Under the pieces are notes generated by a model, which saw nothing but the letters and a program-made list of their open reading frames with translations, searched no databases and had not been told where the DNA came from. Made by a program: the position numbers and the translations under genes. A DNA stretch of 64,000 nt from Hydra vulgaris. Taxonomy: Eukaryota > Cnidaria > Hydrozoa > Anthoathecata > Hydridae. This document shows, piece by piece, positions 22,831-35,005 of this stretch. The stretch spans positions 28,736,001 to 28,800,000 of the forward strand of contig NC_088926.1 of the NCBI RefSeq assembly GCF_038396675.1, read 5' to 3'. The first letter of the stretch is position 1; each line of letters starts with the position of its first letter.

Positions 22831-23349
22831 ATTCAACACTCACAATAGGATAAGAACTATAAAACAACAAAGTATTACTAAAGTTTTTACTACAACAGTA
22901 ATTAAAATGTTCTGATCATCAAAGTTACAGAATGTATTATGGCTGTGCATATGTGAAAAAATAAATGGGATACATCGGCCCCTAAAGAAATTCCAAAACT
23001 ATAGTAAAGTATAAAAAAAAGAGCACTGTATTTTAATGCGTTGTTATTTCAAATGAGAATAAAATAAAATTCAAGAGCAGTATATTTTTAAATAAAATTA
23101 AAAAAAAAGGTTGGTACGGGTACAACTTTTCATGGTATTAACAAGGCTGGAATGTCACCGTTTTTATTAGAGTCTACATTGAATTTCAAAACATTTCCAA
23201 GATTCAAGAGTTGTTGATTTGTATATTCTGTTATTTGAGGATAGCTGAAGTGTACGCAAATTTAGGTAAACAACGCGAGATCCATCCAGACTTTGTCGGA
23301 CGCAGAAATGTTCTGTTGCGACAGATTTCGAGTACAAAACATTAACTCA
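22831..23349. other. AT-rich stretch, mirror of 13471-14049
   Basis: No gene recognised. It is the counterpart of the region with the unrecognised SNKMVTFQPC frame, which is broken here. Confidence 0.4.
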
Positions 23350-23558
23350 GCCAAGATTTGTTGTTGTTTTTGTTGTTGCTGTTGTGGTTGATGTTCCCAG
23401 AAGTCTTTACGGTCTTGTCACAGAGCATGGCAAAAGAGCATTTAACTACGAAGTTAATGCTTACTCCTTGCAAATGTTGCTTATTAGGCAAAAGCCGGCG
23501 TTTAACCTCGAAACTCTTTGTTATAAGGCAGCACTATAACCACTGCGCCACGGTTACA
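23350..23558 (-). mobile_element. tRNA-derived SINE, right arm copy
   Basis: Mirror of 13263-13470. CACTGCGCCACGG (A box complement) is near 23541 and ACGGTCTTGTCACAGAGC in the body, with a TTGTTGTTTTTGTTG tail at the left side. Confidence 0.8.
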
Positions 23559-24011
23559 CTTCGCTATTTTTCTGAGTTCTAGGAAAAAACAACGACGACT
23601 GTTCGATTCACTCCAATATTAAATATTTTTTCTTGAAAACTTGAAATTATTCAAAATATGTTAGTTAACGTTAGGCCACGGTCTAATAACACACTGAAAG
23701 ACGCGCGCAAAAAAAAACAAAAAAAACAAACTGTAGGCGGATAATTTTAAACAAATATGTCGATTTAAACAGTTTTGTGAACAAATAAGTTGAGTTAAAA
23801 TTTAAAATTCGCTATACTAGCTGCTAAATTGCTTGTTTACAATTTTTGAGAACTGTTTATTTTAATAACCTTTTACAATAAATAACATTTTTTAATCGAT
23901 TAAATAAAAAAAAAACACTTTTCTTTATTAATTTTCTTATATAAATGATTTCTTTTTGCTAAATTTCACAAACCCTACAACTTCACAAAACATATTTTAC
24001 ATACATTTATT

Positions 24012-26330
24012 TCGCTATGATCATTTTTGTGACAATTTAAGTACTTTTTGAGAAGCTTGGCTCTTTTGTCGATCGAGGTGAGTAAAGCTTGCTATAATTG
24101 TTAAATAATATGTTAGATAGTATTTTTCCCATGAAACTTATCTATGTTTTCAAATCCGTAAAATTCTGCTATCATCTTTGTTATTTTTATAAACTTGTCC
24201 TACAAACACATGACATGATGTGATGAAAAAATACATCAAAATCACCCATTGAGCACATTCTCCAGGTCTCAAGCCTCCTCTATTGATTTCTTTAGTAAAT
24301 TCTAAAAAAATCATCATGATGAAACTGTGTATCATATTCATCTTCATCATTTCTACTGATGTATCCTGCAATATAAACTAAAGCCATTTTTACAGGCTTA
24401 GACAAGGCTAACTCCATATTTGAAAGATTATGAAAATAAAGGTATTGTCATCATTTAGCAAAATTCAACATTTCAAACAAGCATGTTACAACTGTTTGAA
24501 TTCCAGTCAAAATCTGTGTTTAAATCAAGGAGAAGCTTTGTTTTCTTAATGTTAACTTTTTGTAAAACTTGTTAAACATCTAAAATATGTTCCACCAAAA
24601 CCTTGACGTAGCTTACTAAACATTTTCAATGGGATCACTAGAAAAATTTCCTAGACATACATATTCGTGTGAAGTGCTGAGAGGAGATGCTTAGTTAACT
24701 CAACCAGTCCTCTACTCAGTGTATGCAAGAGCAGTATCTTCGGTAAGTTGTTTTACTCGTTGTCCTTGTTTTTTAGGAACCATTTTTTCAAACATACTTG
24801 CTATATCAAGTAAAAGTATTGTTAGGGTTATCAAAGACAGCCCTTTTTAAGTCTTTAGTTTTAACGTCTTCGAACTGACTTTACATTTAGGATTTTGAAA
24901 AAGTTTACAATTTTTTCTATAAAATCAACAGTTGAATCCTGCATTTCTGGATGAATTTTTAGTGCAGTTAACGTTTCAACACAAAAAATCTTAAGACATA
25001 GCAAACGTATGTCGTTTTATGAGTTTTATGAAAAGATCAAAATTTCCATTAGGCTTTGATAGTTTCACAATAGAGTTATTTTCTAACTCAACCAGCTTCT
25101 TCAAGTCAACTCACTTTGCAGTTTTTTCAAGGCAGCAGTATCAGAATCTTCAACTCTTACCATTTTTTTCAGTTAACCAATTGTTTTTGATAGATTTGAT
25201 TAGATGTACATAATCATAGAGCAAAAAAATGTTTTCAGTTGTGCGCCATGGAGAAATCAAATTGAATTTTTTAAAGAATGATTGATTTACTCTATTAATA
25301 TCACATAAAATTGCAACAGGTTAATGCCATTACATGAACGAATGAAGAATATCAACAACTTGTTCATATTGAAAATCAGCACTTAAAGTGGCAGTGCTTG
25401 TTGAAAAACCTTTTTCTAATAATGAGCAAATCGTAAATAGTGGTTGCAAAATGTTCTGGGGTTTTTATTGCTTTTCCAATATGCATTATACGTTAGTTGT
25501 AGTTTATCCTAAACTTCATCGATTATAATAATTACATTTTTTTGATGAGGATCTTTTAGTTGCATAAAATATTTGTTGAGGAAAACAAAATCCTCTAGCT
25601 TATTAACCTTAGATATAAGTTTACCAAGTGTTACAATATTTGGCATTTCATAGCCATCTCTAATACGACTGTAAAGATGTTGAAATTGAAAAATACTAAA
25701 TGGATTAGAAATTTCTGGAAAAATTTTATATTACCAAAAAATGTTAATGCATGCATGCTAACAAATTGTTGTAGGATAATGTTTTTTTTATGTTTTTTTT
25801 TCTAAAAATTTGTAAGTAAACTTATGTTTTCGATTACTGGCGGTAGTAATAGAGCATCTCAGATCCAAAATGAAAACCTTCAAAGCGCAAATCAATTTTA
25901 ACTTTTGAAAACTGTAGAACAGCAGAGGTATCAATATAATCCTTGCATTCGGTAGTTAAACCATCATCCGCCGAAAAGATATTACTGGAAATCAATTTCT
26001 TTGTTTACTTTTAGGCAAAGATCATCGGACAACAAGTTCATACAAAACGAGTGAGCTGAAATAAGATAGACGCGTAGATGGTAGTGATTTTGTTGTTGTT
26101 CTTTTTGTTGGTGGAGGTGTAAACTAACTTGGATCCAGTCAAAATAGTTGGTGGATTTCAACTTTTCATCAAATGACAAAGTTTCATTCTAACTGGCCAG
26201 TGACTTCACAAATGAATGTATTTGGATTATTTGGAATGTTTTCTATTGAAATAATCTAATATTATTCTTCTCTTAGAGGTTAACGGTTTTTGTTTGGTAA
26301 TAGGAAAGAATTTGGTTTTGTTTTTATAAT
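24012..26330 (-). pseudogene. THAP9-like P-element transposase pseudogene, right arm
   Basis: The same gene as 10302-12780 but much more broken. The longest remaining frames are under 75 codons. Compared with the left arm, short deletions occur near 24240-24270, 24810-24830, 24880-24890 and 24930-24945, and clustered base changes near 25000-25025. The pattern is mainly indels, which suggests either rapid decay or poorly polished long-read sequence. Confidence 0.8.
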
Positions 26331-26491
26331 AATTTCCTCTCTACAACCAGTTACAAAACGTTTTAGACAGAACAAGGCATAATAGTAATTTTTTTCAAAT
26401 AACTATAAGCAATTGATATTAAATATATATTGTATAGTATATCATATTATGTAAATACATTACTGCATTATATCTGCATACATAACTGAAT

Positions 26492-26626
<135 letters not shown>

Positions 26627-26736
26627 GCTAACAATATATATAAACACTAAAAAAAACACAAAACTCCTTTTTTTTTTTACAAACATTTGCCAACAGTTGT
26701 TTTTTTTTGCGCGCGTCTTTTCAGGCCTGTTATTAA

Positions 26737-26796
26737 GTACTCTACGCCGCGGCGTAGAGTACATGCATTCACGGCGCGCCGTTAATGCATGTACTG
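26737..26796. repeat. GC-cored double palindrome, right arm
   Basis: Mirror of 9850-9908 with CCGCGG and GGCGCGCC cores intact. Confidence 0.9.
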
Positions 26797-28206
26797 GAAA
26801 ATACACGAATTTTGCGTTTTTAAAAAGGTTATGTTTCGCTGCATTTTTTTAACCCGAATAATTTACTTTTTTTAATTTTTTTTTTCTCCTTGCGCTTTGG
26901 TTTGTCTAAAATCAAACAAAGTTAAATTTTTTTTAAATTACTTAAGTTTAGAAATACATTTTTGCTTTATAGTTGATGAGCCATATTTTAAAATATAAAA
27001 TGGTACTGCTCTCAATGAAGATAATACATTAATTGAGAAAACAAGTTTTTCAAACAAGTTTTAAGTTATATGTTTAATTTCCAGTCATATGTCTGCAAAC
27101 ATATTAAAGGTCGAAAAAAATTTCAAGTTTAAAATCTGTTTTTTCCATTTTATATGAAAGTTTTTATTAATATAAGTGTGAAGAACACACAAATTGACAT
27201 ACGGCTAATTAGACTTTTAAAGTTAAACCTTTTAAGGTTTATTTAAAAGTCTAAGCTCAAAATTTAAACATTACTGTGATGTGAACCACCCCTATTTTAT
27301 AATGCCATAAAACTATTTATCTAAAATTCCGGTCTTTAAATTACCATATATTAATATATATATTTTATTTGAATATATATATATTTTTATTTTTTTTGTA
27401 AAAAATATGTATACATATTTTCTTACTCCATCGCAAAAGATATGTTGAGTTTTAAACAATATATATAGATATTGTTTAAACTTAACATATCTTTTAAAAC
27501 TTAACATTTATTGTTTATAAACAAATGTTGCAGACCGGAAAAAAAATATGTTTGTTATCACCGAGAAGACAAAAAAGTTTGAGATCTTGGATTAAAGGCG
27601 TTGAAATGGCCGTGCGTTAGGCGTATGTTTTGTGACTTCTCGCAATTTCATCAAATTAATTACGCAACAACTTGGTGTAGGTTACAATTACACCATCGGT
27701 GTTTTTGTCTGTGCCGAAAAAAAGGTTTTTTCATACCTATTTTTTATTCCGATTTTAGGTTTTGTTTTTTAAAACAATATACTGCAGTAGGTAATGTCAC
27801 AGCCAAATCAAAATGTTTCCGACTATATGGGCTTAATTGGTAAAAATTACTTAATTGGAATAAATTAGTACTTAATTGGGAAAAAAAGTCTTTCTTGTTT
27901 ATCAGTGAATTATTTACTAACATTGTCGTGTAAATAAAATTTAAATAACTGAAAACTTGAAGCTTTAATTTAAATTTAGTTTATGGAAAAATTAAAAAGC
28001 GATTTATAAAAAATTTTTGAAAATTTTTTGCTAGACAGTGTTACTGATCTTTACTTCCCTATTGAAAATCTTTTCTCGTTTCTAAATACCGGGTAATAAC
28101 AAATTGAAGTAATTTAAACTGTTTGAAGCATTAGATGTTGTCGCTTATTTTGTGTTTTTTTGCTTGTTTCATTATTTTTTTTGATGTGTTTGAATAAATT
28201 TTTGAA
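26797..28206. other. AT-rich stretch with hairpins, right arm
   Basis: Mirror of 8436-9849. The two hairpins near 27210-27255 and 27434-27494 are preserved. No gene. Confidence 0.45.
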
Positions 28207-28269
28207 AAATGAACCCACAAGCAGAACTGTGTAACGATTTGAATCTGTCCTAAAATTTGTCTTGTTAAC
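28207..28269 (+). promoter_or_regulatory. U1 copy B promoter (PSE-like), right arm
   Basis: CCCACAAGCAGAACTGTG followed by TAACGATTTGAA directly upstream of U1 copy B, as in copy C. Confidence 0.7.
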
Positions 28270-28425
28270 ATACTTACCTGACTGGGAAGTAAGTTCGATC
28301 CACAAGGGGCTTCTTCCAGAGTGAGGCTTGTGCATTGCACTTCGCACCGGCTGACCTCTGCGATTACCGCTAACGTCGGTAACTCGACAGTATAATTTCT
28401 GATAGCGGAAGCCTGCATCGCTTCC
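28270..28425 (+). ncRNA. U1: U1 snRNA gene, copy B, right arm, with stem-loop IV deletion
   Basis: Same as left-arm copy B except for a 7-nt loss in the 3' stem-loop: GCCTGCATCGCTTCC replaces GCCTGCGTTCGCGCTCGCTTCC. This removes the TTCG tetraloop and one side of its stem. The 5' splice-site sequence, stem-loops I-III and Sm site are intact. Stem-loop IV stabilises U1, so this copy is probably impaired if the deletion is real. Confidence 0.88.
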
Positions 28426-28504
28426 TTCTTTGTACAATAGAAAACTGAAGTAACTGGGTGGGTGTTACTAGCAACTATTTTCCACGTGAACATATTTAAA
28501 TTAA

Positions 28505-28528
28505 CCTGACTGGGAAGTTAAGTCGGGT
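28505..28528 (+). pseudogene. U1: U1 snRNA 5' fragment (nt about 5-28), right arm
   Basis: Mirror of 8111-8134, about 80 bp after the end of U1 copy B. The sequence before it is the 3' flank of copy B, not a U1 promoter. The LINE follows at once. Confidence 0.72.
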
Positions 28529-28607
28529 CATGGAGCTGCTTCTTTAGTCACTAAGTATTTTCAGTTTTTGGTAAATGTTTTAATTTGAAATTGGATTAAT
28601 CTTTTAA

Positions 28608-29385
28608 ATGGCGTGCTTTACAAAGCAACGAGAAACAGTTTTTTTCAAAACTGATGATGATACTCAATTACCTTTTACGGAAAATCAACAAACCGAAGAA
28701 ATATCATTAATTCTACTTGAAAAAATGGCGAAAGCTTCTGCTGGTAAATCGAACGAACAAGTTGAAATCTATTATAGTAGCGATGAAGCTTCGGATGATG
28801 AATGCGAAAATCAACAAAAAATTAAAAAACAACCAAGAAACTATGTTGAAGCAGCAAAAGCAGAAATAAAGAAACGAAACTTACCAAAATTACTTATTTG
28901 CGAAATAGAAGATCATTTCACTCAAAACGACTTCTTAAAAGCGGTAGAAAAAGAAAACCTAGACGAAGAACTTGAAGGCGTGCAATTTTACGACGAAACA
29001 CAGCTACCGAAATTGTTATGAAAACCAACGAAGCCAGAATAAAATTATTAGAAAATGGTTTAAAAATTAACAATTGCCGGCGTGCTTTCAAAATATCTAA
29101 TATAAATCGAAGGCCAAAATTAGAAAGAAAACGCTTAAACCAAACACACGTATCAGTATTTGGCCTTCCAATTGAAGCATAACAATTTAAGATTGGAAGT
29201 TTTTTTTGAAGAAATAGGATACGGTAGACGTGTCTACACAAAACCGGTAATGAGGACAACGCCAGGAAAAGGCACGCCCAACTACTCCGGTACCCTGGTT
29301 GCTTTCATGGAAGACATGCCAAAGCCAAATCCAGCCTCCCTAAACATCGTAGGCTATAAAATACGAACTAGGCACAACGGTTAGA
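28608..29385 (+). pseudogene. LINE ORF1, right arm
   Basis: The N-terminal 137 codons (28608-29021) are identical to the left arm. A second frame from 29160 contains the GRRVYTKPV and TLVAFMEDMP block. Between them a 3-5-bp difference from the left arm occurs near 29078. It carries the same frameshifts as the left arm and is not functional. Confidence 0.7.
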
Positions 29386-30141
29386 AAATACACAACCACA
29401 CAGAAAAAAGACAACCTCGCGACTCAAAAAACGAAACTTCACCTACACTAACCCATCAACAACCAACATGTGAACTTGAAACAAGCAACTCAAAAACCGA
29501 AGAAAATCCATCTAAAGTAACAAATGCGTTGAAAACATAAATAAACCAACCGTTACAAAAAAAAAAAAAAACATCGTATTTGAAAACGAAGAAGAACAAA
29601 CTAATGAAGAAGAAGAAGAGAAGAAACAAGCAACAAAACAGAATAAGAACGATGCTCAACACGAAAAGGCTAGAGAAGAACAACGGAAGACACTCGAAAC
29701 AAATTAGAAAAGAATACTGCTTCGAAAAGCCGACGAACAAAGAAGCAGAAGAAGAGGAGAATCACTCGAAAGACGCCGAAGAAAGTAAGCGAGCGGAAGA
29801 AGCGAACTAAAAAGGTTGAGAAAAAATGGACGAAGACAACACGTGACAAACAAAACGCAGTGCACCACCACCGACTCCACACAAAAATGATTGAAAAAAA
29901 GAATGGGAACAAGCGATCAAAGCAGCATGCTGAAAAAAGTTTTCTTATTTTTTAGTTTTTCCTTAATTTTTATAAACAGTTTTTATTTTAAAACAAGTTT
30001 ACTTTTATACGAATATTTCAACACGAAACTAATTAACTCTAAACCACCAGAAGTTGGCATTCCAAATAAGAATGTGCTTATAAGCATATTCTTAATTACG
30101 GATCTCCTACTTAGGGATAGAAAATGCCTAGACATTGATAA

Positions 30142-33100
30142 ATGGATATAATAAGCATTTTCTCAGTCAACGTTGCTGGTCTAATAAATAAGCCAACGAG
30201 ATGCAGTTTTTAATAGTTTCGAAAAACTAAATTACGATTTTTATTTATTACAAGACACTCATTTAAATAAGTTACAAAACGATGAGTTATCAAAAAACTG
30301 GAAAGGCAGCGTTTTTACCTCTGCCGGTAGGACCCGCACAGATGGGACAGCAAACAAGTGCTAAACCGAACACGTATAAAACAATACGAAAAATTCGATG
30401 ACAAAAATGGAGTTTTTAATTACATATTAACAAAATTAAACAAACAAAACATTCTTTAGCTAAACGTATACGCTCTCTCCGACAAGATTTTTCTAAACAC
30501 AGAGAAAAATTGTTTGAATTAATCGAAAACAAAATTAAACATATAAATTTAGAAAACGTTTTAGTAGTCTTGGTTGGAGATTTTAATATGATTTTAAACG
30601 AAATTGATAGGCATCCATAAATTTACCGGAAAAATGCTCCTCGACGGAGAAACTTAAAAAATTAAGTAATAAACTCGAAGTAGAGGACACTTTTTTTCAT
30701 CTTTTAATCCAAATAAACAAGAATTCACTTGTAAAGCCACAAACAATATTTCTTATTCTCGACTCGATAGAATCTATTCAAGTAAAAAAACGAGACAAAA
30801 TGTGGAGATAAAACACGAACCGATGGCGCATTCTGACCACTATAACGCGTGCGTTGCCTCCATTACCCTTGACAAAATAGAGATGGGTAAAAGTCTGTGG
30901 ATTTTTAATAATAAACACTTAAAAAATAAAAACTATTTAAATCAAATTGAAGCAATTATTAGCAATAAAACATCCGAAAACGTAGAATCTAAAAAAGAAA
31001 CGTGGGAAAATCTTTAAAGTAAACTAAAAGAACACGCAAAAAAATTATGTAAACAACAGGCAAAAAATAACAGGATTAAAGAATATAAACTAAAAAAATA
31101 TTTAAAACGCAGTTAAAAAAGCGCACCTGAACCCACGCATGCAGATTTTGAGAGCTGACATCAAAAACAAACTTAAAATTTTTGAAACAAATAGAGCGCA
31201 TGGCGCGTCAATAAGAGCAAAAATTAAATGGCGACTTGAAGGCGAAAAATGCAGTCGCTCGTTTTTTCAATTAGAAAAGCTAAAACCAGCAAAACAAGTA
31301 ACAACAAAAATAAAGGATAAGAACAACAACATTAAATCAGAAAAAGATGAAATCCTCAAAGAGTTCAAAAATTATTATAGAGAACTCTATGCAAGCGAAA
31401 AATGCAACGAAAAAAGTCAAAACTTTCTTTTTTCTAAAACATCCCCTATTCAAAGAGTACCCAAAACTTTAAGTAAAGAACTAGAAATGCTAATATCAAT
31501 TATAGAAATTAAAAGGGCGCTGAAAACGATGCAAAATAACAAATCACCTGGAAGCGACGGCCTCACCATCGAATTCTACAAGCAAAATATTTATTTGTTT
31601 GGGGAATTGCTGGCCGCAGCTATAAACGAAACGTTTAGCAGCAGTGAAATGTGCGAAAGCCAAAAAAAAGTAATAATCATATGTTTGTTTAAAAAAGGAG
31701 ATAAGACAGATATTAACAATTGGCGTCCTATCTCCCTTTTGAATAGAGACTATAAAATCATAACTAAGATAATTGCAAATAGACTAAAAAATGTTCTACC
31801 TTTGATTATAAACGAAAATCAAACAGCATGCGTCCCTCGGAGAACCATATATTACAATTTTGTATTTACACCAAAGATATTATAAGAATATCTAACAAAA
31901 ACCAATTTGATGCGTCTATTATATCCATTGACCAGGTCAAGGCATTTGATAGAGTTGATAGAAACTATCTATATGACATTTTATCTTTTTTTGGTTTTAA
32001 TACCGTATTTATAAATTTTATTAAAACAATATATTACGACATAAGCGCGCAAATAAAAATAAACGGACTTTTATCTGAAAAAGTTGAAAATCGCAGAAGA
32101 ATAAGGCAGGGTTGTCCTCTTTCGATAATTCTATATATCATACAAGCCGAAATTTTCTAGGATACATAAGAGCAAACAAAAACATAAAAGGAATAACAAT
32201 AAACCAAAAAGAAACTAAAATCCAGCAATTATGCCAAGGCTTGTGGCTTGGAAATAATAAAACAAAAAACAAACAAAATTTTCTAAACTTTAACTGGGAA
32301 GAAAACACCCTTAAAAGTTTGGGTATTTACTTTTCCAATAGAGATTGTTTAGTTAACAATAAGAAATGGAACAGAAAACATTTTCCACTATTCAAAAGAA
32401 AACCTAAAACCTGGCAAATGTTGAACTTATCCTTTAAAGGAAAAAGAATAGTAATTAATCAAATACTCTTAATTAACCTTTGGCACTTAGCTTTTACGTT
32501 GCCAATACCTAACGATAGAATTATCAAATTTATCAAAAAATTGTTGAAAATTTTCTCTGGAGCAACAGCTCAATTAAAACAAACCAAAAAGTTTCTAAAC
32601 TTCCTTTCAGCCGAGGTTTAATCATTAAAGATATAGGCAAAAAACTAAAATCCATCCAGCTGACTGGGGTGGCAAAAAATTTTAATCACACCCTAACAGG
32701 CGCATGGAAAGACGCTGCGACGCATATTTTCAATAGTTATAGAAAAACTAATCAAGGAGAAAATATATTTATCACAACCCACTCAAGCAGTGCAATTGAT
32801 ACTCTCCCTGTGTTCTACCAGCAACCAGTTCAAAACAGGAGTCAGATTTTTAACGGTGAGAGCAACATAAAAAATATGTGTATTGAGGAAATCCTCGACC
32901 AGCACACTTTTTATAACTATTTTATTTAGAGACAAAAACCACCAGACTATAAAACCTAAAAAAGAAACTACTTTGAACCAAATATCCAAAATATCTGATC
33001 TTGCAAAGGTTTTTGAACCTGGTTTCTTGGATTACCAGTTAACCGGTCTTAAACAAACAACATTTAAAAAAATTAAAAACTCCATTCCACGTGTTTGGAA

Positions 33101-33881
33101 AACAAAAATTAAAAAGGAAGATCAATCTTATTACCATAGCAAATCAAATTTCACCCTAAGAAACTTAATACACCCCCTAAAACCGGTTTTGATAACCGAC
33201 CTAACATCAAAACCAATTTACGATTTTCTTATGAAAAAGAAATACAGTTTGGGTGTAACAACCCTGTTTACTAGGTGGAACTCTGTTTTTTGAAAAGAGC
33301 ATGACGGGCACATCCTCAAAGGAATGATCGCTCCTCTCTCAAAACATTTTCAAAAGAAATAATAACAACAAAGCAAAAAAATAAAATATAAAGCCATTCA
33401 CTTTGCGCTACCCACAAACTCCATCCACAAAGGTCATCAGGTGACCTTTGTCCCAGTGTATGAAAGATAGAGTCTCACATGATATATAGCTGCGAAAAAA
33501 AACAACCTTTATTATCAAATACACAATATATTTGCTAAATAAGACTTATAAGACAGTTAACCTTTTAAAAACACTTTTAATTTTTATCTTTTTGGTTTTA
33601 TTGAAAACGCGCCAAAAATTGAAATTGGTAATTTATTGCTTGACGAGCTTTTATATTATGTCTATTCTATAAGAATGAGAGCTTATCATGAGAGTAGTAT
33701 GAGCGCATGAATAAGCCTTCTAAGAGCATATATATCTAAAATTAAAAAAATACTTCAGATCGAACACGACATTGCTAAAGAAAACAACCAATTACACTCT
33801 TTTTTAAATGAAACTAAAGAAATAAGAGATACAAACGGAAATATAAAACTAGAAAATAAGTTAAACCAATTTTTAAATTAA
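30142..33881 (+). pseudogene. LINE ORF2 (EN-RT), right arm
   Basis: The reverse transcriptase is split into frames at 31139-31885, 31828-32160, 32112-32621, 32669-32929 and 32883-33293, where the left arm has a single 728-codon frame. Frameshift sites include about 31860, 32157, 32385 and 32925. The endonuclease start has a short deletion near 30190. Palm motifs SPGSDGL, NWRPISLL, KAFDRVD and RQGCPLS are present. The same YADD-region deletion as in the left arm is found after ETKIQQ, so it predates the arm divergence. Confidence 0.85.
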
Positions 33882-34050
33882 ATAAAAAAACCTTATACTT
33901 TTTGAAAGACCCAAACTTTTTATTTTTTTATTTTAAATTTTCGCCTTTTCTTTTTACTTTTTTCTTACTTTTCTAAACTCGCTTATTCTTGATGCGCTCC
34001 GTTTCTCGACTTGAAAAGCATAGGAAAAACTTTGTAAATATTTCTATGTT

Positions 34051-34163
34051 ATTCTTGTCAAGTAGTCCACAAGGCTTGTGGACTACTTGACAAGAATATT
34101 GTGTTTATATTTTCATTAGTCCGCCCAATTAGCTGGCGGACTAATAAAATATAAACGCAATAT
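34051..34163. repeat. Two abutting hairpins, right arm
   Basis: Mirror of 2473-2587. The first hairpin (34051-34097) is still nearly perfect. The second (about 34096-34163) has gained mismatches: one A lost in the TGAAAATATAAAC arm and ACGC for ACAC. Confidence 0.8.
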
Positions 34164-34165
34164 AA

Positions 34166-34298
34166 CCACAAGGGGCTTCTTCCAGAGTGAGGCTTGTGCA
34201 TTGCACTTCGCACCGGCTGACATCTGCGATTACCGCTAACGTCGGTAACTCGACAGTATAATTTCTGGTAGGGGAATCCTGCGTTCACGCTCGCTTCC
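34166..34298 (+). pseudogene. U1: U1 snRNA 3' part, copy A, right arm
   Basis: Starts at CCACAAGGGGCTTC (U1 nt about 31-32) and continues to the stem-loop IV end. It has the Sm site ATAATTTCTGGTAG and a full stem-loop IV. The 5' end is missing, as in the left arm, with two or three bases of the junction changed. Confidence 0.86.
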
Positions 34299-35005
34299 AT
34301 CCCTAATAGAAATAAAAAACTGATGCAACTGGGTGCATTTGAGTGTTTTCATCGATTATTTTACATGTGAACATAAAACATATATATGGCAACATATCTA
34401 TTTATGATAAGGCCAAAATTTCTTAAACAATATAATAAATATAACTTAACCTGTTGGTTCATATAAAAAACAGTGAGAAAAATTTTATTATTTAAGTGAA
34501 AAATTGTAGCCGCAAATTTTCTTTTTATTTTGTCAAAATTTTTAAAATGCAAAAAAAGGCGTAAAAAGCATAAAAACGCATAAAACTGAATGAAAAAGTA
34601 CTTGATAGTATTAAAGCACAAGCAAAAAGTGATTATCTGTTAAGCAAATTTTTGACTGGCAGAGATAATTAGTAGATCTCTTAAAAATTGACTAGAGTAA
34701 AACAGCATAGTGATGAGTTATGGAAAGATAGTCGTACGGACATCGTGATTATAAATATCGTGTGGAGAGATATAAAGATGGCGGATGTTTTGTCACAAGA
34801 TATGGATAACATTATTTTAACTGAATCATTAAACTATTTTAGTGATTTTGAGAGTTTCCTTTATGAATTTTGTGAAGTCTAATTATGAACATGTAAGCTT
34901 TTTTAAATATGTTATCTTCCGAATTCAAAAACGAAAGAAACTAAAAGCATACTTTTGAATTAACTAAACATTTTAAAAGCAAAGTTGAGAAAGTAGATGT
35001 TGGAA
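34299..35005. other. Stretch between U1 fragment and hAT, right arm
   Basis: Mirror of 1631-2337: U1 3' flank, then AT-rich sequence with unrecognised short frames. Confidence 0.4.

Larger units (their letters stand above)
28529..34047 (+). mobile_element. Tx1/L1-like LINE, right arm copy
   Basis: Mirror of 2588-8110, read on the plus strand: ORF1 28608-29385, ORF2 30142-33881, then an AT-rich 3' UTR to the hairpins. It has additional frameshifts relative to the left arm. Confidence 0.85.
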
